DNA from: Fen-1258 sp947085815
GTDB lineage: Bacteria; Bacteroidota; Ignavibacteria; Ignavibacteriales; Melioribacteraceae
NCBI GenBank assembly: GCA_947085815.1
Contig: CAMTXU010000013.1
Span: 23,825 to 87,824, forward strand
Direction: 5' to 3'
DNA length: 64,000 bases
Made by a program: the position numbers and the translations under genes. Of this stretch, positions 50,937-59,957 are shown in pieces (the first letter of the stretch is position 1; each line of letters starts with the position of its first letter). The notes under the pieces were generated by a model. The model saw only the letters and a list, made by a program, of their open reading frames with translations, was not told the DNA's origin and made no database searches.

Positions 50937-51941
50937 GTGAAAATACTTGTCATTAATACTAAGTTTATTGGAGATTTAATTCTCTCAACGCCCGGGTTTG
51001 CCGCGTTGAGAGAAAAATATCCAAACGCGGAAATTGTTTTGATGACCAGAAAAGGATTCGAAGCGACACTAAGAAACAATCCAAACATAAATCGAATCAT
51101 TCATTTCGATTTTGGAATCAAGAAAAAGAATTTTGTAGAACGAATTGTAGATGAAATAAATTTTATACGTTCCATTCGTACGGATAAATATGATTGCGTA
51201 ATCTCACTTCATCCGGGAGATCGAATTGCGTTTCTGGCTTGGTTTAGTGGTGCCAAAATAAGAATTGCCCCAAGAAAGCAGCCCTTTAATTTTCTTTTCA
51301 ACAGACTTGTTGATGTTGAGGAAGATTCTATCAGTTACCTGGAATATTACAATAAACTTATTTCTGCTTGCACTTGCGAGGCTGTTAAGGCTAAGTCAGA
51401 TTTTTTTGTAACATCGTTGGAAGAACAGCAAACCGAAAAATTTCTCAATGAGAAGAATGTAAGCAAAAATGATTTATTAATCGGGGTTCATCCCGGTGCC
51501 AGCGAACCTACCAAAATATGGCAGTCAAAAAATTTTATTGAATTGATCCGGCTGATACTGGCTATTGATGGATCGAAAGTTTTGATCATTGGCGGACCAA
51601 AAGAAGAAATCATTGTTGAGAAAATTTATTGCGAAATAAAAAACGATAATCTTTTGTACTATAATTCAACAGATATAAATGTAACTGCCTCATTAATTAA
51701 AAAATGCCGGCTTTTTATCTCGAATGATACCGGAACACGCCATTTGGCTGTGGCGCTAAAAACTCCGGTGATTGCATTAATGCCGGATGACAATCAGAAA
51801 TGCTGGAACTTTTATGATGAATCGGATAATCATTTCGTGTTAATCGGAAAAAGGATATTTCCTAATTCAGAGCCTCCATACCTAGGAGAAATTTCTGTTG
51901 ATGATGTGTTTACTAAATTGAAAAATATTATGAATGTATGA
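50937..51941 (+). CDS. GT9-family glycosyltransferase (heptosyltransferase-like)
   Basis: The 334-residue protein starts KILVINTKFIGDLILSTPGFAALREKYPNAEI, the ADP-heptose:LPS transferase N-domain, and has IGVHPGASEPTKIWQSKNFIEL and FISNDTGTRHLAVALKTPVIAL, the nucleotide-sugar-binding part. It would add heptose or a related sugar to the lipopolysaccharide core. The start is GTG at 50937. Four bases overlap the second GT9 gene. Confidence 0.9.
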   Translation: MKILVINTKFIGDLILSTPGFAALREKYPNAEIVLMTRKGFEATLRNNPNINRIIHFDFGIKKKNFVERIVDEINFIRSIRTDKYDCVISLHPGDRIAFLAWFSGAKIRIAPRKQPFNFLFNRLVDVEEDSISYLEYYNKLISACTCEAVKAKSDFFVTSLEEQQTEKFLNEKNVSKNDLLIGVHPGASEPTKIWQSKNFIELIRLILAIDGSKVLIIGGPKEEIIVEKIYCEIKNDNLLYYNSTDINVTASLIKKCRLFISNDTGTRHLAVALKTPVIALMPDDNQKCWNFYDESDNHFVLIGKRIFPNSEPPYLGEISVDDVFTKLKNIMNV

Positions 51942-52972
51942 TTGACAAGAACATCAAAAATATTTTAATTCTGAAGTGGGGCGCACTCGGCGATCTGATA
52001 ATGGCAACATCTACTATCATGGCGGTTAGAGAAAATTTTCCCGGTGCTAAAATCACAATGTTCACAAATAATTTAATGAATGAAATTCTGCCGCAAGGAT
52101 TTGTTGTGGATGAATATATTTTTCTGAAAAAAAGCGGACGTTATGTAGAAGAGCCATTCTTCAGTCAGCTCTTTAAAATTTGGAACTTGAGAAAAAGAAA
52201 ATATGATCTCGCTATCGATCTTAAGTGGAAATCGGAAAGGGCATCCGTTCTGACATATTTGAGCGGAGCAAAAATTAGAGTAGGATATTGGGAAAAATTT
52301 TATAATCACTGTTACACACATTCAATTAAACATCCGGTCGGGGGATATCATGAGGTTCGGAGAAATCTTGATGTTATTAGACAGATTGGATTAAAAGTGA
52401 AAGAAGAAAATCCTTTAATATTTATCTCTGAAGCCGATAAAAAATTTGCGAATGATTTTTTTGCCTCTAACTTATTATCAAAAGGAAATACAGTTTGTGC
52501 TCATCCCGGTGCAAGCAAAGAGAATAGAGCATGGCTTCCGGAAAAATATGTAGAACTTTTAAAAAAAATGATTGCCAAATTCAATGTTAAGATTCTCGTT
52601 ACTTGGGGATCGAATGAATTAACTCTTGCGCAAAAAATTGTTGATGCTGTTGGAAGTAATGCAATTATATCCCCCAAAACAAATTCGATTTCACAATTGA
52701 GCGCCGTTATAGAAAATTGCGGATTATTTATCTCCGTGTGCACCGGTCCAATGAATGTAGCTAATGCTGTAAAAACGCCAATTGTTGCTCTTTTGGGGTC
52801 AACTGATCCACTCGACTGGTCCCCGTTTGGAGAAATCCACCGGACTATAAAATCTCCATATGTACTTTCCGAATATACTGATGAAGATGAACGCCGCGCG
52901 CTTGATGAAATATCTGTTGAAAATGTTTGGAGTGTTGTTGAAAGAAGATGGAGCGAATTGAAGAATTTATGA
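51938..52972 (+). CDS. GT9-family glycosyltransferase, second copy
   Basis: This 344-residue paralogue reads NILILKWGALGDLIMATSTIMAV at the N-terminus and VCAHPGASKENRAWLPEKYVEL plus ISVCTGPMNVANAVKTPIVALLG in the C-domain. The order equals that of the preceding gene, so two successive core sugars are probably added by the pair. ATGA overlap shows coupling. No other LPS core genes are nearby. Confidence 0.9.
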   Translation: MIDKNIKNILILKWGALGDLIMATSTIMAVRENFPGAKITMFTNNLMNEILPQGFVVDEYIFLKKSGRYVEEPFFSQLFKIWNLRKRKYDLAIDLKWKSERASVLTYLSGAKIRVGYWEKFYNHCYTHSIKHPVGGYHEVRRNLDVIRQIGLKVKEENPLIFISEADKKFANDFFASNLLSKGNTVCAHPGASKENRAWLPEKYVELLKKMIAKFNVKILVTWGSNELTLAQKIVDAVGSNAIISPKTNSISQLSAVIENCGLFISVCTGPMNVANAVKTPIVALLGSTDPLDWSPFGEIHRTIKSPYVLSEYTDEDERRALDEISVENVWSVVERRWSELKNL

Positions 52973-53184
52973 AATGCAATTGTTTTCGAACAACTCGTAA
53001 TGTTGGATTGAGAATCATTCACTAATATTTCTTGACCGAAAAAAAATCTCGATTCACCGCAATGGGTTGTTTCGAAGATTTAATTTTATAACAAAGGTCG
53101 AGAGTCTAATACCTTAACCGTGTTTTAAAAACCCTTCCCTTTGGCATTGCAACTATATAGGAAGGGTAAGGATGGGCTTTTATT

Positions 53185-54075
53185 ATGCCACTACTTGGTG
53201 AAACTGCTGCACTCCTAACCGCGTTATTATGGTCAGGTACTTCAATTGTTTTTACGGAAGCATCTATAAGAGTAGGTCCAATCTATGTGAACGTAACCCG
53301 AATGTTCCTGGCGCTGACATATTTAACGGTTACTCTCCTAATCATGAATATCAGAATAGATCTTTCACTAAATCAAATTTTAAATTTAGCTATCAGCGGA
53401 TTTGCGGGATTGGTTATTGGCGATACATTCTTATTCAAGGCGTATAGAAGTATAGGCGCAAGAGTTAGCATGCTAATGATGGCGCTTGTCCCTCCGATTT
53501 CCGCTTCTTTAGCTTTCTTCTTTCTCGGAGAGCGGTTATCTTTTCTTGGTATCTTCGGAATTATTATAACTGTTTGCGGAATTGCATTGGTAGTTTTGAA
53601 GAGGGAAGAGAAGCCAACTTCGAATTATAAGATTGATTACACCGGACTATTTTACGCTCTAATTGGTGCCGCAGGACAAGCCGTTGGATTAATTTTCGCT
53701 AAGAACGCATTTAACGAGGGGGAAATTAGTGGATTTCTGGCAAGCTTTGTCCGCATCGCCTCGGCGGTAATTATTATTTATCCGCTCGCTCTCGTAACCA
53801 AGAGATATAAAAATCCAATCCGCATATATATGAATGACAAACGCGCTTTTCTCTTCACCGCAATTGGTTCGGTGATCGGGCCCTTCCTAGGAATTACTTT
53901 TAGTATGATCGCCATCTCGCACGCAAAAGTTGGAATCGCCTCAACTCTTATGGCTACGGTTCCAATCATCATGCTTCCGATGATACGCTATTATTATAAA
54001 GAAAAATTATCATGGATTTCAATTGCCGGTGCTTTGGTAGCTGTAAGCGGAATTGCGATATTGTTTTTACGTTAA
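53185..54075 (+). CDS. DMT/EamA-family transporter
   Basis: The 296-residue protein has ten membrane helices in two EamA repeats: LLGETAALLTALLWSGTSIVFTEAS at the start and GPFLGITFSMIAISHAKVGIASTLMATVPIIMLP in the second repeat, with YKEKLSWISIAGALVAVSGIAIL at the end. It is about 30 residues shorter than the homologue at 12191 and not close to it. The substrate is unknown. A hairpin of ACCCTTCC and GGAAGGGT lies just before the ATG and may include its ribosome-binding site. Confidence 0.9.
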   Translation: MPLLGETAALLTALLWSGTSIVFTEASIRVGPIYVNVTRMFLALTYLTVTLLIMNIRIDLSLNQILNLAISGFAGLVIGDTFLFKAYRSIGARVSMLMMALVPPISASLAFFFLGERLSFLGIFGIIITVCGIALVVLKREEKPTSNYKIDYTGLFYALIGAAGQAVGLIFAKNAFNEGEISGFLASFVRIASAVIIIYPLALVTKRYKNPIRIYMNDKRAFLFTAIGSVIGPFLGITFSMIAISHAKVGIASTLMATVPIIMLPMIRYYYKEKLSWISIAGALVAVSGIAILFLR

Positions 54076-54436
54076 TTTTGATCGAAGATTCTTTTCATAT
54101 TTGTATAAGTCTCATTTTATTTCAGCCTCAACTGCGATCTTAAGAGAATTTTTGCAGCATTGTGCAAGCAAATAATCCTCGTTAAAATTTCCATCCCTCC
54201 AAATTGTAACAACCGTATAAATTGCAAATTTTGCGGGAAGGCTATATCCCTTGAGAGCAATAATTAAGAAATATTGAAAGTAGTCAGTAATAATCCGCAT
54301 CAAAATTGCCTTATAATAACTCCAATTCCCATCTTGAAACGATTATCGGTTTTCTATTATGTGAAAATGACTGCAAATCGAACCATTCTAATGGCACCTT
54401 AGTTGAGTAAATAACGAGTCTAAATCCAGAATAAAG
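54076..54436. other. 361-bp gap with only a weak minus-strand ORF
   Basis: A 62-codon minus-strand frame (54112-54300) starts ATG and reads MRIITDYFQYFLIIAL, with a late Cys-Cys pair. I see no family, no good ribosome-binding site and no supporting neighbour, so I do not call it a gene. The rest is AT-rich and would carry the promoter of the next gene. Confidence 0.5.
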
Positions 54437-54856
54437 ATGGAATTAATAGAAATAATATCCGACATAATAATTTATGGTGGTTTACTTCTAGTCGTTGTCG
54501 TGGGGTTTTCGTTTTTTCTCTCCAAAACAAAGACCGAGACGGAATCTTTAGCGCCACATAAAAGTATGCCCGATAAATCCCGGCAAATAAGCACTCTACA
54601 AAAAATAAATTATGAGCAGAGCCTATCTAGGAAAAATCAAGCGGGCGCCTATCCGCAAATTTTCAGTCTCGAGAATTTTAAACCAAAAGAGATAAAGATC
54701 ATTCGGAAATCCACAGTAGCCAAAAGAGAATCACAAGAATCCATGAGGTTCGATTCTAAGTCGCTTACTAGAACCGATGGAAGCGGAATTCGTTATACAA
54801 TTGTGAATGAAGAGCAGAAAAAAAAGAGTCTAAAAGCCTCCAACTTTTATTTTTAG
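54437..54856 (+). CDS. Single-pass membrane protein, unknown function
   Basis: The 139-residue protein has one N-terminal membrane helix (about 7-29, IISDIIIYGGLLLVVVVGFSF) and a charged, mostly disordered tail rich in Lys, Ser and Glu. Such proteins are common lineage-specific products in this group. It is short of motifs. It precedes a second orphan gene by 144 bases, with a pair of palindromes between the two. I do not recognise it. Confidence 0.6.
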   Translation: MELIEIISDIIIYGGLLLVVVVGFSFFLSKTKTETESLAPHKSMPDKSRQISTLQKINYEQSLSRKNQAGAYPQIFSLENFKPKEIKIIRKSTVAKRESQESMRFDSKSLTRTDGSGIRYTIVNEEQKKKSLKASNFYF

Positions 54857-54932
54857 TCAATTACTCCCTATAGACACCAATCTCCTTTCATCTTCAATAA
54901 ACTAAATACATAAATCATCTTTTTATGCAACC

Positions 54933-55001
54933 TTAGTAGAACTACTAAACTTTTTGGACTAAACCCCCCTAAAAAAGTTAAAACCTTAGTACAACTACTA
55001 A
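54933..55001 (+). promoter_or_regulatory. Two operator-like palindromes before an orphan gene
   Basis: TTAGTAGAACTACTAA (54933-54948, a perfect palindrome apart from the AA centre) and TTAGTACAACTACTAA (54986-55001) occur in the same context AACCTTAGTA. Their starts lie 53 bp apart, about five helical turns. The second ends on the first base of the next start codon. This looks like a repressor site pair. Confidence 0.5.
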
Positions 55002-55660
55002 TGTTTTATTCTTCCACCCTCTGTAAATTAATCTTAAATATTTGGATAAAATTCGGCTTGAACTCGGATTCAAAAAGAAAAATTACCGCCTCCTTCATGA
55101 TAGGATATTTTGTTTCCTTTCTGAAAAATGAATTGTCGGGAGACGAATCTTATGCAAAAGACATAAAAAAATATCTCATAACTAGAATGAGCCCCCAAAT
55201 ACTTTATACTATGTCTGAACTATTTCAAGAAATATTTAATGAATCGATCAATCATAAATTCTCTGTAAAAACAAAGTATGATCTTAAAAACACTCTAAAT
55301 GGAATCTTTGAATTAGTCTCAGAAAAGATTCAGAGGGGGGGTGAATCTTTTCTAGAGATCTCTTTTTTGTGCGGCGGACTTATTACCCTAATAGAATTGG
55401 ATGATAAAATTCTTGCTAATAGAGAGAAAATGGAAGTCATACTAATTGATTTGTTGTCCACGCTCGGGCTTAATCTCTGCTGGAGTGATTTTAACAAAAT
55501 TATTACTGAACTTACTTCCGGGAGTATTCAATTACGAAGAGAGTCGCGCGATCAATTGTTCTCGCTTATATGCGGCAATCAGAAAAATCATAAGCAAATT
55601 TCTGAGATTCAGAATTTTTGCGAGTTATATTCGTTTCAGCAAAACACTGCTTTTGCATAA
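55001..55660 (+). CDS. Helical orphan protein, unknown function
   Basis: The 219-residue protein is largely alpha-helical by composition, with no signal peptide or long membrane helix. Features are KIQRGGESFLEISFLCGG and a C-terminal part with many Glu, Lys and Gln residues. The ATG at 55001 lies directly at the end of a palindrome and has no clear Shine-Dalgarno, suggesting a leaderless or operator-covered start. A 36-bp tandem repeat starts 11 bases after the stop. No family is recognised. Confidence 0.55.
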   Translation: MFYSSTLCKLILNIWIKFGLNSDSKRKITASFMIGYFVSFLKNELSGDESYAKDIKKYLITRMSPQILYTMSELFQEIFNESINHKFSVKTKYDLKNTLNGIFELVSEKIQRGGESFLEISFLCGGLITLIELDDKILANREKMEVILIDLLSTLGLNLCWSDFNKIITELTSGSIQLRRESRDQLFSLICGNQKNHKQISEIQNFCELYSFQQNTAFA

Positions 55661-55670
55661 AATATTTCTA

Positions 55671-55759
55671 CCCCCACATTTTTATCAAACACGCTACATA
55701 TTATTTCCCCCACATTTTTATCAAACACGCTACATATTATTTCCCCCAAATTTTTATCA
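55671..55759. repeat. 36-bp tandem repeat, 2.5 copies
   Basis: The unit, CCCCCACATTTTTATCAAAC followed by ACGCTACATATTATTT, is perfectly repeated at 55671-55706 and 55707-55742. A third partial copy (CCCCCAAATTTTTATCA) ends at 55759. Copies are contiguous with no spacer, so it is not a CRISPR. It lies in the gap between the orphan gene and the aminotransferase. Confidence 0.85.
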
Positions 55760-55846
55760 TATTTCGTAAGCAAAAAAATATTTAAATGGAATAATTCGAA
55801 AATAGTGGATTCTTCTTTTGAAGAATGCTTAAACGTGGAGAATGTA

Positions 55847-57040
55847 ATGATCAAATTTTCAAAATGCGTTGACTCAATGAGGACCTCAGAAATTCGAGAT
55901 TTGATGAGTGTAGCTATGAGACCGGACATCATTTCGTTTGCCGGCGGAATGCCAAATAATGATTTATTCCCGGTAAAAGAAATTGATGAGATTTATAACG
56001 GACTCGACGATAAAACAAAAAAAATTGGGTTTCAATATTGTCCGACTTCCGGTTATCCTCCATTAATCGAATCGCTAAAAGAGTATTTAAGAGGTAAAAA
56101 CTTACCGGTTGATACTAACGATTTGATAATCACTTCCGGTTCGTTGCAGGCTATTAATATTATTATGAAACTCTTTATTGATCCGGGTGACACCGTAATT
56201 ACCGAACAGCCCTGTTTTATCGGAGGGATTACTACCGCAAAAGCACATCAGGCAAATATTTTGAGTGTTCCGATGGATGCCGACGGTATGATCATGAGTG
56301 AGCTGAGTAAAGCGATGGAAGGAGAAGGTAAAAATGCAAAGATAATCTATCTTTCACCTTACTTTCACAACCCTGCCGGAGTAGTTTACAGCAAAGAAAG
56401 AAAAGCCGAATTACTAAAATATTTAGAAGGTAAAGAGATCATTCTTATCGAAGATGATCCGTACGGCGAACTTTACTTTGATGAAAATCGTAAAGAATTA
56501 ACCGTGCCGATGAAAACCATTCAACCGGAACCGGTACCGATTTGCTATGTCGGTTCATTCTCAAAAATTCTTGGACCGGGAATGCGTCTTGGATGGCTGC
56601 TTGCTTCACCGGAAATAGTTAATAAAGCACAATTAACAAAACAATCTCTAGATGCGTGTTCCTCAACTTATACTCAAGTGCTGGCAGATCAATTTTTAAG
56701 AAAAGGTAAATTACAACTTTATGTGAAAGAACTAAGATCCATCTATGCTAGAAGAATGAATCTTATGAACGAGAGTTTAAAAGCAAATATGCCGCCCGAA
56801 GCCAAATGGATTGTTCCAGGCGGAGGTTTTTATATATGGATTACATTACCGGAACGTGTTGATGCCTCAGAAATATTAAAAGAATCGATGGGGAGAGGTG
56901 CAATTTTTGTAATTGGAAAAACATTTGATCCGAAGGGAGTCAAAAATAATTGTCTAAGATTATCTTACTCTAATACTCCGGAAAATGAAATTGAAAGGGG
57001 AGTTAAAATTATAGCCGAAGCATTGAAAGCGAGGTTATAA
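55847..57040 (+). CDS. PLP-dependent aminotransferase (aromatic/2-aminoadipate type)
   Basis: This 397-residue class I/II aminotransferase (LysN/MocR-like branch) has MRPDIISFAGGMPNND, the YCPTSGYPPLIESLKEYL segment, ITSGSLQAINIIMKLFIDPGD, LSPYFHNPAGVVY and the PLP lysine in YVGSFSKILGPGMRLGW. GGAG spaced six bases before ATG 55847 sets the start. It is convergent with iorBA; transamination of aromatic or branched amino acids would give the keto acids that IorAB oxidises (inference). Confidence 0.92.
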   Translation: MIKFSKCVDSMRTSEIRDLMSVAMRPDIISFAGGMPNNDLFPVKEIDEIYNGLDDKTKKIGFQYCPTSGYPPLIESLKEYLRGKNLPVDTNDLIITSGSLQAINIIMKLFIDPGDTVITEQPCFIGGITTAKAHQANILSVPMDADGMIMSELSKAMEGEGKNAKIIYLSPYFHNPAGVVYSKERKAELLKYLEGKEIILIEDDPYGELYFDENRKELTVPMKTIQPEPVPICYVGSFSKILGPGMRLGWLLASPEIVNKAQLTKQSLDACSSTYTQVLADQFLRKGKLQLYVKELRSIYARRMNLMNESLKANMPPEAKWIVPGGGFYIWITLPERVDASEILKESMGRGAIFVIGKTFDPKGVKNNCLRLSYSNTPENEIERGVKIIAEALKARL

Positions 57041-57044
57041 GTCA

Positions 57045-57077
57045 TTAGCCACGGGATTGATTTTATTCCGTGGCTAA
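57045..57077. terminator. Bidirectional hairpin terminator
   Basis: TTAGCCACGG (57045-57054) and CCGTGGCTAA (57068-57077) pair perfectly around a 13-base loop, and AT-rich runs follow on both sides. It stops the aminotransferase gene and the facing iorB gene. Confidence 0.8.
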
Positions 57078-57080
57078 AAT

Positions 57081-57662
57081 TTATTTTGTTACTAATGCAG
57101 ATTCCAATCCGGCTCTTAGCGCCGCGAGATTCATCTTAACCACATTATCCCCCTTTCCGCCGAACAAAATGCGGATGCCACCTTCAAGATTCTGATACGG
57201 TATATCTAAATATTCTGACGCAGCACCCAACAAAACCACATTTGAAGATTTTGGAGAGCTGATTTTTTTTGCTATCTCATCCGCGTTGATAGCAATTACG
57301 TTTTGATATGAGCGGACCTGATTCAAGAGCGCTTGCAAATCGGGATAGTATGGAATATTTACGAACGGTTCAGTGTTTGTTATAATCCATCCATCTTTTG
57401 CCAGGTACGGTAAATATCTTAAGGACTCCATCGGCTCAACGGATAAAATCATATCGGCTTCCCCAAATGGAATTAAATCCGATGCGATTTCTTCTGAAGA
57501 TATTCTTAAATGTGATTGCACGGCACCACCTCTTTGGCTCATTCCATGTACTTCCGCTTGTTTAACAAAGAGTCCCTTGTCAACTGCCGCTAATCCTATA
57601 ATTGCCGCGATTGAAAGAATTCCTTGTCCACCAACTCCCGATAAAATAATATCTTTTTTCAT
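57081..57662 (-). CDS. iorB: Indolepyruvate:ferredoxin oxidoreductase, beta subunit
   Basis: The 193-residue protein has IILSGVGGQGILSIAAIIGLAA (gamma-type domain of 2-oxoacid oxidoreductases), then KQAEVHGMSQRGGAVQSHLR and GEADMILSVEPMESLRYLPYL, all diagnostic of IorB. It works with IorA to oxidise aryl pyruvates to aryl acyl-CoA, passing electrons to ferredoxin. The gene follows iorA by 41 bases. The start is ATG at 57662. Confidence 0.93.
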   Translation of the reverse strand: MKKDIILSGVGGQGILSIAAIIGLAAVDKGLFVKQAEVHGMSQRGGAVQSHLRISSEEIASDLIPFGEADMILSVEPMESLRYLPYLAKDGWIITNTEPFVNIPYYPDLQALLNQVRSYQNVIAINADEIAKKISSPKSSNVVLLGAASEYLDIPYQNLEGGIRILFGGKGDNVVKMNLAALRAGLESALVTK

Positions 57663-57703
57663 AGCTCTTTTCTGATTTGATTAGCAAAATGGTTCAAATA
57701 AAA

Positions 57704-59299
57704 TTATCTCTTCGCAATTTTTTTCTTTCTTGTTACGGTCTGGATACATTCACGCTCGGCTATAATTACAGATACACCGTTATACGCCAATTCCTCTTTT
57801 AAAATGTTGACCATCTCTTTATGATTTTTTTTCAGCGGTAATAAAACATGTAGATGAGCTGGATCAACGCCAACACCCAAACAGATTTCCTTAATTCTTC
57901 CGTCAGCGGATGATTGCTGCCCGCCTGTCATAGCAACAGCGGAGTTATCGGAAATAACCACCGTGATGGGAGAGTTTTCATTTACAGCATCCAATAAACC
58001 GGTAATACCTGAGTGTGTAAAAGTTGAATCTCCAATAACCGCTACAGATGAAACAAGCCCCGCATCGGCGGCTCCTTTTGCCATAGTAATCGATGCACCC
58101 ATGTCAACACATGAATTAATCGAGTTGAAAGGGGGAAGCGCTCCTAATGTATAACAACCGATGTCGGAAAAAACTCTCTTCTCGCCAAAATTTTTCATCG
58201 CTTCATTCAAAGCGTCATAAACATCTCTATGACCGCACCCATTGCATAATTCCGGAGGTCTGTTTACAACTATCGCGGGAATCTGCATTCCCTCTTTTGT
58301 TGGTAACCCTAATGCTTTGGCAATGATTGTAGGATTTAATTCTCCGTCTCTTGGTAACGATCCATCCAATCTTCCGTTGATAGTTTTACCTTCGTTAAAA
58401 AATCCCTTCAATGATTCTTCTACCAGCGGATATCCATCCTCAAGTATCAATAACTTTTCACACTCATTTTTAATCCTCTCGATTAGCGTCTTAGGAATCG
58501 GGTATTGACCAATTTTTACAATGGGATGCGGACAATGATGATTTGGATAATTTTCAATCAAGTAGTTAAACGCAATGCCACAGGATATAATGCCAAGAGA
58601 TTTATCATGACCATCAAAGTATTTGTTAAAGCGGGATGATTCAGATTCTTTCTCAAAACTCGTTTGATTCTCCAGTAGTATTTTATAACGTCGTCTAGCG
58701 TTTGCCGGAAGTAGAACAAATTGTCTTGGATCTTCAGGAAGCGTAATAGAATTTTCATCTATCAAATCTTTCGTCTCAACTCCGTAACGTGAATGGGAAA
58801 GCCGTGTGGTAATTCTAATTAGAACCGGAGTCTTCAACTTTTCTGAAAGGAAAAATCCTTCGCGAGCCATATCGTACGCTTCTTGCTGATTTGAAGGTTC
58901 GAAAATTGGAATCATAGCAAACTTTCCGAAGAATCTCGAGTCCTGTTCATTCTGTGATGAATGCATCGAAGGATCATCGGCAACAGCAATTAACAACCCG
59001 CCATTAATTCCGGTAATTGCAGAGTTCATAAACGGATCAGCAGCCACATTCAACCCGACATGCTTCATGCATACCATAGCGCGTTTTCCGGCATAAGACA
59101 TTCCAAGAGCCGATTCCATTGCCGTTTTTTCATTAACAGACCATTGGCTATGTATTCCTCTATCGAACGCGAGTTTGGATTTTTGAACATACTCTGTAAT
59201 TTCTGTTGAAGGAGTTCCAGGGTAAGCGTAAACACCGGACATACCGCCATCAATTGCTCCTTGCGCAATAGCTTCGGCGCCAAGTAATAATTTCTTCAT
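57704..59299 (-). CDS. iorA: Indolepyruvate:ferredoxin oxidoreductase, alpha subunit, lacking the ferredoxin tail
   Basis: The 531-residue protein has the pyrimidine-binding domain (GGMSGVYAYPGTPSTEITEY), MVCMKHVGLNVAADPFMNSA, and the TPP-binding domain with PELCNGCGHRDVYDALNEAMK, GCYTLGALPPFNSINSCVDMG and GDSTFTHSGITGLLDAVNENS. Typical IorA proteins carry two more [4Fe-4S] clusters in a C-terminal ferredoxin domain of about 60-80 residues. Here the protein stops after ECIQTVTRKKKIAKR, so that domain is missing. The start ATG 59299 is clear. Confidence 0.93.
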   Translation of the reverse strand: MKKLLLGAEAIAQGAIDGGMSGVYAYPGTPSTEITEYVQKSKLAFDRGIHSQWSVNEKTAMESALGMSYAGKRAMVCMKHVGLNVAADPFMNSAITGINGGLLIAVADDPSMHSSQNEQDSRFFGKFAMIPIFEPSNQQEAYDMAREGFFLSEKLKTPVLIRITTRLSHSRYGVETKDLIDENSITLPEDPRQFVLLPANARRRYKILLENQTSFEKESESSRFNKYFDGHDKSLGIISCGIAFNYLIENYPNHHCPHPIVKIGQYPIPKTLIERIKNECEKLLILEDGYPLVEESLKGFFNEGKTINGRLDGSLPRDGELNPTIIAKALGLPTKEGMQIPAIVVNRPPELCNGCGHRDVYDALNEAMKNFGEKRVFSDIGCYTLGALPPFNSINSCVDMGASITMAKGAADAGLVSSVAVIGDSTFTHSGITGLLDAVNENSPITVVISDNSAVAMTGGQQSSADGRIKEICLGVGVDPAHLHVLLPLKKNHKEMVNILKEELAYNGVSVIIAERECIQTVTRKKKIAKR

Positions 59300-59413
59300 C
59301 GCAGCCTTAATATATTTTTCAAAATCATTTATTTTATCTAATCTTTCTATGAAAAATTACTGCTTGTCTCTGAACCCTGCAAGAAAAATAGATATTAATC
59401 TTTCCAACTTTCC

Positions 59414-59445
59414 TTTGATTAAAGATTACTCCTTGCGTATTTTTG
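59414..59445 (+). promoter_or_regulatory. Bacteroidota-type promoter for the EIIA gene
   Basis: TTTG (59414-59417), a 20-bp spacer and TATTTTTG (59438-59445) match the TTTG...TAnnTTTG form of Bacteroidota promoters. Transcription would start about 30 bases ahead of the ATG at 59482. Confidence 0.5.
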
Positions 59446-59481
59446 CATCGAAATTATTAACGAAAAATGTGGTAACGTAAA

Positions 59482-59955
59482 ATGAAAATTTGTGACATTC
59501 TAAGAGTTGAAAAAATTATCTCTTCTTTACAGGGGACAACAAAGACCGAGGTTATCAACGAGATGCTTAATCTTTTCAAGGATGACGAGAGGGTTAATAA
59601 TCTTGAAGGGATGAGCCAGGCTGTTCACGAAAGAGAAAAAATTATGTCCACAGGTGTAGGTAAGGGCTTTGCAATTCCGCACGCAAAAACCAACTGCGTA
59701 AATGAAATTGTTGCAGCATTTGGAAGACTAGAAAAACCGATTGACTTTCAGGCACTAGATGAACGCCCGGTCAATATTATCTTTCTTTTAGTTGGAAAAG
59801 AAAATTTAGTTGGTCCTCACATTAAATTACTTAGCCGAATCTCCCGTATGATGAATAAAGATGAATTCAGAGAAAGTTTAGCTAATGCGAAAAGTTCTAA
59901 AGAAATATTTACTTTGTTTGAAGAAGAAGAGAAGCAATATTTTGAAGCTATTTAA
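59482..59955 (+). CDS. PTS EIIA-type (PtsN/fructose-like) phosphocarrier
   Basis: The 157-residue protein has GKGFAIPHAKTNCV with the phospho-acceptor His67, then VNIIFLLVGKENLVGPHIKLLSRISRM, a clear EIIA fold. No sugar permease (EIIB/C) is nearby, so a regulatory (PtsN-type) role is more likely than sugar uptake. It is separated from hisS by two bases, so the pair is co-transcribed. Confidence 0.9.
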   Translation: MKICDILRVEKIISSLQGTTKTEVINEMLNLFKDDERVNNLEGMSQAVHEREKIMSTGVGKGFAIPHAKTNCVNEIVAAFGRLEKPIDFQALDERPVNIIFLLVGKENLVGPHIKLLSRISRMMNKDEFRESLANAKSSKEIFTLFEEEEKQYFEAI

Positions 59956-59957
59956 AT

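Noticed and set aside
53140..53165. TTTGGCATTGCAACTATATA as a sigma-54 promoter
   Set aside because: The GG and GC elements are only 4 bases apart instead of 10, so it does not fit the sigma-54 consensus.
54112..54303. Minus-strand 62-codon ORF
   Set aside because: No ribosome-binding site, domain or neighbour support; left as part of the described gap.
55671..55759. 36-bp repeats as a CRISPR array
   Set aside because: The copies are contiguous with no unique spacers and no cas genes are nearby; a tandem repeat is the simpler reading.
55446..55769. 107-codon frame ending in repeated FPPHFYQTRYIL
   Set aside because: It overlaps the orphan gene in another frame and gets its length from the tandem repeat; no ribosome-binding site or family support.
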